DNA of 19,734 bases from Bacteroidales bacterium UBA4893. Its GTDB lineage: Bacteria > Bacteroidota > Bacteroidia > Bacteroidales > P3. The translations under genes and the position numbers were made by a program. Shown here piece by piece: positions 13,366-19,734 of the stretch (the stretch's first letter is position 1; each line of letters begins with the position of its first letter). The notes below the pieces were generated by a model that saw nothing but the letters and a program-made list of their open reading frames with translations, made no database searches and had not been told where the DNA came from. The stretch covers positions 24,748 to 44,481 of the forward strand of contig DHCV01000002.1 of assembly GCA_002399025.1 (NCBI GenBank), read 5' to 3'.

Positions 13366-14832
13366 TTAGTATCCTCTTTTGAATTGCAAGCCTGCCTCTC
13401 CTTGCATTCCTTCTGGCATATTACCTCTTGTTAGGCGCGATTCCCAAAACATATCAGAAGGTTCGCCTTTGGCATCAGAATGAAGAAGAAAGTATTCCAT
13501 AAGGTTATTTTGTGGAGCATAGAATACAAATCCTTTATTCACCTCTCCATAAGGAGTCTTATGATATTTCCATATCTGATAAGGCATATAGGAAATTGCA
13601 TCTTGTGAAAATTCTGCGGTTAGATGCTCATTTGAGTTTAGTACTGAGGCTTGACGCATTCCGGATGTTGCCTTAAATTTCTCATCAATAACTATGTCAG
13701 GCTTGCCGTATTGTAGATATACTCTTCCCATCTCTGTTTCGTAGCCTTTCTTAATCTTGGTGCTGAATTTATCGTCAACAATTCTTACCTCATTCATATA
13801 GGATTTCCATTCAAGATTAGGATTTTCTGGGTTTATTCCTCTCCAAAACATATATAAGAAATGCTTCTTTTCATCAACACTTGCGCTTTTAAGGTGTTTG
13901 TAGATAAAGGATTTTTGAGCCTCACTTGCAATTGGGGTCAAGCAAAGGATATTTTCGTCAATTTCTTCTTTGGGTATCATATTTACAAAAGCATCTGAAG
14001 GAATTGCAGATTGAATATCGTTTTCAATATTTGAATATCTGTAAAATGCGAGTTTGCTATAAGAAAACAGTATGCTATTCTTACTTCTTGCCTCCACCAC
14101 TAAGTAGTATCCTCCTTGAGGAAGGGATGTTATGTCAAGATTTCCCATTTCAACTGAAATCTCTCTTGCTTTTTCTCTCCTAACTCTTTGAATTGATTCA
14201 ATCTTCTTTCCGGTCTTAATGCTTTCCACATTGACAGAAATTATATATGTGCTATCTTTCCCAAACTCCTTATCGGCATTATAGATTTCTGAGTAATAGG
14301 TTAGTATATTCTTGTTTTCAGGAACAGCATCGAAAAGATATGGCGTTAGGTCATAACCATTCTTGGAACGAATATTTTGCGTTGTAGTTTTCTTGTATGA
14401 ATCAATAATTTGGACAGAAGATACAGCAATTTGATTTTTAGGATAGTTTATTTCAAATTCATCTTCAATTACCATGGGTTCCATAGGAGTATTCTTGTCT
14501 TTCAATTCAAATCGTGCAGAATATTTCCCATTCTCAAGGCTTACTCTTTGAATGTCAATTACTGATGCGTCATTACTTGATTTAACTACCTTGAGTTCTC
14601 TTTTCTCAACATAAACAATCTGAGAGTCTTTGAGTAGAACTAAGGTAAATTCTATTCTTGCTTCATTATTCTTGTATTCTAAACTCTTTGCTTGTATTGA
14701 TGTGTTGATTTCCACATAAGGTTTTTGAGACGGGATATTATATGTGGAGAAAGAATAAATTGCATTAATGCCTGTGGAAAAAGAAATTAAAGGCAAGAAA
14801 GACATTATAAATAATAAAGAGAAGCGTTTCAT
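13366..14832 (-). CDS. GWxTD-domain family exported protein
   Basis: A 488-residue protein with a signal peptide (about 1-24). The N-terminal 300 residues are beta-rich and carry no named motif that I recognise. The C-terminal region reads MFWRGINPENPNLEWKSYMNEV and then GYETE (363-367) followed by MGRVYLQYGKPD. This is the signature of the Bacteroidota GWxTD domain (FW..R.P.p.t..NE...GW.TDrGRVY..YG.PD), with GWxTD itself changed to GYETE. The family role is unknown; members are exported, often found in one copy per genome, and may act in the envelope. Good promoter upstream and a tight 3-nt link to the glycosyltransferase gene. The aromatic and acidic changes are conservative, so the fold is probably intact. 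Confidence 0.7.
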   Translation of the reverse strand: MKRFSLLFIMSFLPLISFSTGINAIYSFSTYNIPSQKPYVEINTSIQAKSLEYKNNEARIEFTLVLLKDSQIVYVEKRELKVVKSSNDASVIDIQRVSLENGKYSARFELKDKNTPMEPMVIEDEFEINYPKNQIAVSSVQIIDSYKKTTTQNIRSKNGYDLTPYLFDAVPENKNILTYYSEIYNADKEFGKDSTYIISVNVESIKTGKKIESIQRVRREKAREISVEMGNLDITSLPQGGYYLVVEARSKNSILFSYSKLAFYRYSNIENDIQSAIPSDAFVNMIPKEEIDENILCLTPIASEAQKSFIYKHLKSASVDEKKHFLYMFWRGINPENPNLEWKSYMNEVRIVDDKFSTKIKKGYETEMGRVYLQYGKPDIVIDEKFKATSGMRQASVLNSNEHLTAEFSQDAISYMPYQIWKYHKTPYGEVNKGFVFYAPQNNLMEYFLLHSDAKGEPSDMFWESRLTRGNMPEGMQGEAGLQFKRGY

Positions 14833-14863
14833 AATTTTATCATTAATTTGGTTTGTTAGGGTG

Positions 14864-14894
14864 CAAAATTACATTAATTAGTATATATTTCCAA
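14864..14894 (-). promoter_or_regulatory. GWxTD/glycosyltransferase promoter, TTG-N20-TAATTTTG
   Basis: On the minus strand TTG (14892-14894) and TAATTTTG (14864-14871) are 20 nt apart. The predicted start near 14857 leaves about 25 nt before the ATG at 14832. The -33 box sits inside the T-rich tail of the upstream rpsA terminator, so the two signals share bases. Confidence 0.65.
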
Positions 14895-14895
14895 C

Positions 14896-14928
14896 AAAAA
14901 ACGTCTAAACTTAAAAAGTTTAGACGTT
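14896..14928 (-). terminator. rpsA terminator
   Basis: AACGTCTAAAC (14900-14910) pairs perfectly with GTTTAGACGTT (14918-14928), an 11-bp stem with a 7-nt loop. Read leftward, T-rich sequence follows immediately. It lies 33 nt beyond the rpsA stop. A classic intrinsic terminator. Confidence 0.85.
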
Positions 14929-14961
14929 ATAATAGATTTTAAGAACCCTTTTTAAGAATTA

Positions 14962-16737
14962 TTATTGTTCATTCTTATTCATTTCTTCTTTTAAATTTGC
15001 TAAAGCATCAATGTCTCCCAAGGTTGTTCTTTCTAAATTCTCATTTAGTTTCTTAATCGCTTTTTCCTCAGATAATGCTTTCTTATTCTCTTTCTCTTCT
15101 TCTTGTTGCCAAGTTCTTAGGTGACTTACAACTATCTTCTTACTGTCTCTTGAGAATTCAATAATCTTAAAGTCTAATTGTTCATCAACATTAGCAGATG
15201 ATTTATCTTCTTTTGCTAATTGTGATTTTGGACAAAAAGCCTCAACTCCATAAGGCAGGGTGATTATTGCTCCACCTTTATCGCCCATATTTAGAATTGT
15301 TCCTTTGTGAACTGAACCTATTGTGAAGATTGTTTCAAATACATCCCAAGGATTTTCTTCAAGTTGTTTATGTCCTAGGCTCAAACGACGACTTTCAGAA
15401 TCAACTTCAAGAACCACTACTTGTATCTTCTCTCCTACCTTTGTGAATTCAGCTGGGTGCTTGATTTTCTTGCTCCAAGAAAGGTCAGAAATGTGGATTA
15501 ATCCATCAACTCCTTCTTCCAATTCAACAAAGATTCCAAAGTTAGTGAAATTTCTTACAGTTGCTTCATGTTTGCTTCCAATTGGATATTTAGTTACAAT
15601 ATCTCCCCATGGGTCTGGAATAAGTTGCTTGATTCCTAATGACATTTTTCTTTCTTCACGGTCAAGTGTAAGAACTACTGCTTCAACATCATCTCCAATT
15701 TTTAAGAAATCATGAGCAGTTCTTAGGTGTTGACTCCATGACATTTCTGTAACGTGGATTAGTCCTTCAACTCCTGGAACTACTTCAACGAATGCACCAT
15801 AATCAGCTAAAACAACAACCTTGCTCTTAACCTTATCACCAACCTTTAGATCAGCACTTAGTGCATCCCAAGGATGTGGAGTAAGTTGTTTCAAACCTAA
15901 AGCAATACGTTTCTTAGATTCATCAAAGTCTAAGATAACAACATTAATCTTTTGATCTAATTCAACAACTTCTTCTGGATGATTAATTCTTCCCCAAGAT
16001 AAGTCTGTAATATGGATAAGTCCATCAACTCCTCCAAGGTCAATAAATACTCCGTAAGAAGTTATATTCTTAACAATTCCTTCAAGAACCTGACCTTTTT
16101 CAAGATGAGAAATAATTTCAGCCTTTTGAGCTTCAATTTCATCTTCAATAAGTGCTTTATGAGATACAACTACGTTTTTGAAATCATGATTAATCTTCAC
16201 AATCTTAAATTCCATAATCTTATCTACATAAACATCATAGTCTCTAATTGGTTTAACATCAATTTGACTTCCTGGAAGGAAAGCTTCAATTCCAAATACG
16301 TCAACGATTAAACCACCCTTAGTTCTGCTCTTAACATAACCGTTAATAATTTCTTGAGTTTCGAATGCATCATTAACTCTATCCCAAGATTTAAGAATAA
16401 GTGCTTTTTTATGAGAAAGAATTAGCTGTCCATCAGCATCTTCTTGACTTTCTACAAAAACTTCGATTTTATCACCAACCTTTAAATTAGGATTATATCT
16501 GATTTCTGATAAAGGAATAATACCATCTGACTTAAAGCCAATATTAATTACTACCTCACGGCTATTTTTTGCAACAATAGTTCCTTCAACAACTTGTTGC
16601 TCTGCCAATTGACTGAAAGTGTCTTCGTAACTTTGGGTTAGGGTTTCACGTTCTTTTTCTGTGTAAACACTTTTTTTCTTACCAATAGAAGACCAATCGA
16701 AATCTTGTAAAGGTTGAATGTCTTTTAAATCTCTCAT
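14962..16737 (-). CDS. rpsA: 30S ribosomal protein S1
   Basis: Binds mRNA on the small ribosomal subunit and helps initiation. This matters where Shine-Dalgarno sequences are rare, as in the Bacteroidota. Six S1 RNA-binding domains can be laid out: about 48-111, 128-195, 214-284, 300-371, 387-458 and 474-540. Domains 3 to 5 carry the strong repeat G-x-F-V-x-x...GVDGLIHITDLSW (for example 239-248 and 412-421). A charged tail rich in Glu and Lys (about 545-591) follows. 591 residues is normal for the phylum and longer than the 557 of E. coli. Start: ATG at 16735-16737, MRDLKDIQPLQDFDW. Transcribed from its own promoter with a leader of about 115 nt, which is long for this window and may allow autoregulation, known for S1 in E. 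coli. Confidence 0.96.
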   Translation of the reverse strand: MRDLKDIQPLQDFDWSSIGKKKSVYTEKERETLTQSYEDTFSQLAEQQVVEGTIVAKNSREVVINIGFKSDGIIPLSEIRYNPNLKVGDKIEVFVESQEDADGQLILSHKKALILKSWDRVNDAFETQEIINGYVKSRTKGGLIVDVFGIEAFLPGSQIDVKPIRDYDVYVDKIMEFKIVKINHDFKNVVVSHKALIEDEIEAQKAEIISHLEKGQVLEGIVKNITSYGVFIDLGGVDGLIHITDLSWGRINHPEEVVELDQKINVVILDFDESKKRIALGLKQLTPHPWDALSADLKVGDKVKSKVVVLADYGAFVEVVPGVEGLIHVTEMSWSQHLRTAHDFLKIGDDVEAVVLTLDREERKMSLGIKQLIPDPWGDIVTKYPIGSKHEATVRNFTNFGIFVELEEGVDGLIHISDLSWSKKIKHPAEFTKVGEKIQVVVLEVDSESRRLSLGHKQLEENPWDVFETIFTIGSVHKGTILNMGDKGGAIITLPYGVEAFCPKSQLAKEDKSSANVDEQLDFKIIEFSRDSKKIVVSHLRTWQQEEEKENKKALSEEKAIKKLNENLERTTLGDIDALANLKEEMNKNEQ

Positions 16738-16804
16738 TTTTAATAAATGATTTTTTTCTTGTGATTTCTTACTAAATCGGGTTAAACATTAATTAATTTA
16801 CTTC

Positions 16805-16851
16805 TTTTCAAAAAATTAGGTTTGTCGAGTAAGCAACATTATTTTTGAAAA
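16805..16851 (-). promoter_or_regulatory. Long rpsA leader with 5' stem
   Basis: The rpsA transcript should begin near 16852. Its first bases, TTTTCAAAAA on the minus strand (16851-16842), can pair over 10 bp with TTTTTGAAAA (16814-16805) around a 27-nt loop. Other leaders here are 15-40 nt; this one is about 115 nt. A regulatory role for S1 itself is a reasonable inference, not shown. The stem is AT-rich and thus weak. Confidence 0.35.
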
Positions 16852-16858
16852 TTGGGTG

Positions 16859-16889
16859 CAAAGATATAATTATTTCTATATACTAGCAA
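16859..16889 (-). promoter_or_regulatory. rpsA promoter, TTG-N20-TATCTTTG
   Basis: On the minus strand TTG (16887-16889, within TTTG) and TATCTTTG (16859-16866) are 20 nt apart, a full match to the Bacteroidota consensus. Transcription would begin near 16852. Confidence 0.75.
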
Positions 16890-16923
16890 ATAAAATACAA
16901 GAAAATGAATGTTTTATAAAAAT

Positions 16924-16957
16924 AAATCCTTATTCCAGTAAAATGAAATAAGGATTT
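16924..16957 (-). terminator. eno terminator
   Basis: AAATCCTTATT (16924-16934) pairs perfectly with AATAAGGATTT (16947-16957), an 11-bp stem with a 12-nt loop. Read leftward, ATTTTTAT follows. It lies 27 nt after the eno stop. The inner 26 nt (16928-16953) match the hairpin at 408-433 at 21 positions, including the loop. Confidence 0.75.
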
Positions 16958-16983
16958 AATGAAATGAAACAAGCTAATTTTGC

Positions 16984-18273
16984 CTATTTAGCAAACTTAA
17001 AATTCTTTCCTAAGTAAATTGCTTGTTCTCCAAGAGCTTCCTCAATACGAAGAAGTTGGTTGTACTTTGCAATTCTATCAGTTCTTGAAGCCGAACCTGT
17101 TTTGATTTGTCCTGTATTTAGAGCAACTGCAAGATCTGCAATTGTTGTATCTTCGGTTTCTCCAGAACGGTGACTCATTACAGCAGTGTATGAGTTTCTG
17201 TTGGCAAGACTAACTGCATTTATTGTTTCAGTAAGGGTACCAATTTGATTAACCTTAACCAAAATTGAATTGGCAACCTTCTTATCAATTCCCATTTGCA
17301 AACGCTCAGGATTTGTAACAAAAAGATCATCGCCAACAAGTTGAATTTTTTTGCCTAACTTATCAGTCATTAGTTTCCAACCTTCCCAATCGTCTTCAGC
17401 CATTCCGTCTTCAATTGAAATAATTGGATATTTCTTTACCCAATTTGCCCAATAGTCAACCATTTGTGCTGAACTAAGCTTTTCACCTGTTGATTTATGA
17501 AGGTGATATACCTTTTCCTTTGGTAAATAGTACTCACTTGAAGCAGGGTCTAAGGCAATGAAAATATCTTTTCCAGCTTTGTAGCCAGCCTTTTCAATTG
17601 CTGTAAGGATAACTTCAATTGCTTGATCGTTAGATTTTAGATTTGGTGCGAAACCTCCCTCATCTCCAACATTAGTGGAATATCCTTTGCCTTTAAGAAC
17701 AGATTTTAGGTTATGAAAAACCTCCGTTCCCATCTGAAGAGCATGCGAAAATGACTGAGCACCTACTGGCATAACCATAAATTCTTGAAAATCTATTGAA
17801 TTGTCGGCGTGAGAGCCTCCATTAAGAATATTCATCATTGGGATTGGAAGAATGTTAGCATTAACCCCACCAATATATCTATAAAGTTCTTGACCTGTTT
17901 CCATAGCTGCTGCCTTTGCACAAGCCAAAGAAACACCAAGAATTGCATTTGCTCCTAACTTACTTTTGTTTTCAGTTCCATCAAGCTCAATCATCTTTGC
18001 GTCAATAGCATTTTGCTCAGTAATTTGAAAACCTCTAAGTTCGTTATTTAGTACGTTTTTAACATTATTTACAGCTTGAATAACTCCTTTACCCAAGAAA
18101 TAATTCTTATCATTATCTCTTAACTCACATGCCTCATGAGCTCCTGTTGAAGCTCCGGAAGGAACTGCTGCACGACCAACAGCACCTTGATCTGTATATA
18201 CTTCTACCTCAACTGTTGGATTACCTCTCGAATCAAGAATTTGTCTTGCATGAATTCCAATAATTTGTCCCAT
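16984..18273 (-). CDS. eno: Enolase
   Basis: Interconverts 2-phosphoglycerate and phosphoenolpyruvate in glycolysis and gluconeogenesis; a cytoplasmic homodimer (or octamer) needing Mg2+. The protein has 429 residues, standard length. The N-domain begins IIGIHARQILDSRGNPTVEV and carries the mobile loop SGASTGAHEA. Active-site residues seen: Glu164 (DFQEFMV), Glu205 (GDEGGFAPN), metal ligands Asp242, Glu288 (SIEDGMAEDDW) and Asp315 (GDDLFVTN), Lys340 in ILVKVNQIGT, His368-Arg369-Ser370 (SHRSGETEDT) and Lys391. Nothing is missing. It is a single-gene unit with its own promoter and terminator. It is highly expressed in most bacteria, consistent with the good promoter here. Confidence 0.98.
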   Translation of the reverse strand: MGQIIGIHARQILDSRGNPTVEVEVYTDQGAVGRAAVPSGASTGAHEACELRDNDKNYFLGKGVIQAVNNVKNVLNNELRGFQITEQNAIDAKMIELDGTENKSKLGANAILGVSLACAKAAAMETGQELYRYIGGVNANILPIPMMNILNGGSHADNSIDFQEFMVMPVGAQSFSHALQMGTEVFHNLKSVLKGKGYSTNVGDEGGFAPNLKSNDQAIEVILTAIEKAGYKAGKDIFIALDPASSEYYLPKEKVYHLHKSTGEKLSSAQMVDYWANWVKKYPIISIEDGMAEDDWEGWKLMTDKLGKKIQLVGDDLFVTNPERLQMGIDKKVANSILVKVNQIGTLTETINAVSLANRNSYTAVMSHRSGETEDTTIADLAVALNTGQIKTGSASRTDRIAKYNQLLRIEEALGEQAIYLGKNFKFAK

Positions 18274-18316
18274 ATTTTTCTGTTTTTTTAGTTGTTTAAT
18301 CTTTTCAATTAGTTTG

Positions 18317-18347
18317 CAAATATAGGTATTAAGTCCAGTTTTACCAA
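18317..18347 (-). promoter_or_regulatory. eno promoter, TTG-N20-TATATTTG
   Basis: On the minus strand TTG (18345-18347) and TATATTTG (18317-18324) are 20 nt apart. The predicted start near 18310 leaves a leader of about 37 nt without a Shine-Dalgarno sequence. Confidence 0.75.
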
Positions 18348-18420
18348 AAAATGAAAAAAATTTACTTTCATAAACTACTATTATCTTATATCTTTAATAA
18401 CCTGATAATAATCTTTGAAT

Positions 18421-18456
18421 ATAAAAAAGTGGTTACCTCTTTTGGAAGTAACCACT
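18421..18456 (-). terminator. Terminator of the repeat-protein gene
   Basis: AGTGGTTAC (18428-18436) pairs with GTAACCACT (18448-18456), a 9-bp stem. Read leftward it is followed by TTTTTTAT (18427-18421 and beyond). It lies about 47 nt after the stop at 18503 and upstream of the eno promoter. A clear intrinsic terminator. Confidence 0.85.
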
Positions 18457-18502
18457 CGTTAATAATTAGTTGTCAAATAAACTAAATATTCTCTTTAATC
18501 AA

Positions 18503-19734
18503 TTATTTTACAATTAATTTTTGAGTTCTACTTAGTTGATTATTTTGTATTCTTACATAGTAAACGCCTTTTGCCAAATTGGAAACATCTATTGTTTGTT
18601 CAATAACTCCATTTGCAGCTTTTACATTTGTTGTATTTAGAATTCTTCCTTGCATATCACTTATTATGATTTTTGCATCGCCACTAACTCCATTAACAAT
18701 TAAATTAGTTTGATTAGAAGTTGGGTTAGGATACATCATAATTGATATTTCACTTCCTTGAACATCATTTAATCCAAGTGTAGTGAAGTTAATAACATCG
18801 CCATAATTATTCCCTGACGCTGTTGCTGCAAATGCCTTGAATTCATAAACTGTATTTGGATTTAATCCAGTTAATTCAAATGTTAGAATGTCACCAGATA
18901 AAGTTACATTTTCAGTTGTCCAATCAGCATCGCTGACTGCTTTCCATTCAAATCCCTGAGCAGTTAACTCTTCAGTTCCAAGAATAATTGTTCCATATAA
19001 AGTAACCGATCTGTCTTCTAAATTATCAACTGAATCTGTTGTAACAGTAAGAAGTTCATGGGCAAGCGTTGCGAAGGTTACAACACTACCATATTCTGTT
19101 CCTTCTGCAGTTGTTGCGAATGCCTTAAATTCGTAATTAGTATTTGCGGTCAAGCCAGTCAAATTATACGTAATTGTTGATCCAGTTGCATTAACGACAT
19201 TCCAATCAGTAGCACTTGTTTCCTTCCATTCGAAACCTTGAGCTGTGATTTCATCTGTTCCTGCAGTTATGCTTCCATTCAATGTAGCAATAGTTTGTGC
19301 AATTTGATCAGCTGGATTTGTTACAACTATTGGAGGAACTATTGCTAATGTTGTGAAAGTTTGAGTTGTGCCATAGGTTGTATCTATTGCTGTCATTGCA
19401 TAAGCTCTAACTTCATAAGCTGTATTTGATGTTAAGCCTGTTAAGTTATAAGTTAGAGTTGCTCCGGTTACTGCTTGAGTTGTCCAAGTGGTTGCAGTAG
19501 ATTCTTTCCATTCAAAACCTTGAGCTGTGATTGTTTCACTTCCTGCGGTAATTGTTCCATCTAAAGTTGCTGTTGTTTGAGCAAATATTGTAATTGGTGA
19601 AGTTACAACTGTTGGAGGAACTATTGCTAAGGTTGTGAAAGTTTGAGTTGTGCCATAGGTTGTATCTATTGCTGTCATTGCATAAGCTCTAACTTCATAA
19701 GCTGTATTTGGTGTTAAGCCTGTTAAGTTATAAG
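18503..19734 (-). CDS. FN3-like repeat surface protein with T9SS sorting domain (5' end missing)
   Basis: The frame stays open to the window edge (410 codons seen), so the true start is outside; the Met at 19678 is inside a repeat and is not a start. The visible part has three fibronectin-III-like repeats of about 92-94 residues and the end of a fourth. Each carries AT(L/V).G.I..G.(E/D)..TAQGFEWK, then LTGL..NT.YE.(K/R)A(Y/F)A and F.TL. The last 75 or so residues (from about SIMMYPNPTSNQ to RTQKLIVK) are a type A T9SS C-terminal sorting domain, with YPNPT, I.D..GR and G.YYVRI. Such a protein crosses the outer membrane by T9SS and is attached to the surface or released. An adhesin or matrix role is likely but not shown. 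The outer repeats are almost identical in DNA. Confidence 0.85.
   Translation of the reverse strand, partial: YNLTGLTPNTAYEVRAYAMTAIDTTYGTTQTFTTLAIVPPTVVTSPITIFAQTTATLDGTITAGSETITAQGFEWKESTATTWTTQAVTGATLTYNLTGLTSNTAYEVRAYAMTAIDTTYGTTQTFTTLAIVPPIVVTNPADQIAQTIATLNGSITAGTDEITAQGFEWKETSATDWNVVNATGSTITYNLTGLTANTNYEFKAFATTAEGTEYGSVVTFATLAHELLTVTTDSVDNLEDRSVTLYGTIILGTEELTAQGFEWKAVSDADWTTENVTLSGDILTFELTGLNPNTVYEFKAFAATASGNNYGDVINFTTLGLNDVQGSEISIMMYPNPTSNQTNLIVNGVSGDAKIIISDMQGRILNTTNVKAANGVIEQTIDVSNLAKGVYYVRIQNNQLSRTQKLIVK
19331..19734 (-). repeat. Nearly identical 282-bp tandem repeat in the FN3-like gene
   Basis: Bases 19331-19452 recur at 19613-19734 with only two mismatches in 122 positions. The offset is 282 nt, exactly 94 codons, so the frame is kept. 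Downstream repeats have diverged much more. The second copy is cut by the window edge, so more copies may follow. Confidence 0.9.

Noticed and set aside
15323..15715. 130-codon plus-strand frame inside rpsA
   Set aside because: It is antisense to a strongly conserved gene; its Ser/Thr/Ile-rich composition is what antisense reading of S1 repeats produces.
19676..19678. ATG as the true start of the FN3-like protein
   Set aside because: It lies inside a repeat whose upstream codons stay open to the window edge and match the previous repeat; no signal peptide follows.

Overview
The window comes from an AT-rich member of the Bacteroidota, most likely a Bacteroidales-type anaerobe. Three things point that way: promoters of the form TTG-N19/20-TAnnTTTG (seen five times with the same geometry), short leaders without a purine-rich ribosome binding site, and type IX secretion (T9SS) signatures (a PorE-like multidomain protein, and a repeat protein ending in a T9SS sorting domain). 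I cannot name the genus. No rRNA, tRNA, CRISPR array, insertion sequence or prophage was recognised.

Layout. Bases 1-820 carry no convincing gene but are rich in hairpins; they include a possible leftward small RNA (about 634 to 395) built on an array with a 21-nt period. Bases 822-8134 are a leftward four-gene operon: guaA, a periplasmic type I binding protein, a large secreted beta-rich protein and the PorE-like protein. guaA is divergent from a rightward MATE exporter gene (8295-9641). A second rightward unit follows (9727-12018): beta-CASP ribonuclease, thioredoxin-like protein, aroQ. It converges on leftward genes across a 339-base spacer that holds a second palindrome array with a 22-nt period. 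From there to the right end everything is leftward: GWxTD-family protein plus glycosyltransferase (one unit), rpsA, eno, and the 3' part of a large repeat protein that runs off the window.

Functionally the window mixes core metabolism and translation (GMP synthesis, shikimate pathway, glycolysis, ribosomal S1) with cell-surface biology. PorE-like proteins belong to the T9SS machinery, and the protein at the right end is a probable T9SS cargo. The two envelope proteins upstream of the PorE-like gene share its transcript and may serve the same surface system, but that is inference. Most core genes are ordinary. The parts worth a second look are the two phased palindrome arrays, the probable promoter-to-terminator unit around the first array, a terminator hairpin that recurs 16.5 kb away with a conserved loop and a compensatory base-pair change, and the tandem repeats at the right edge.
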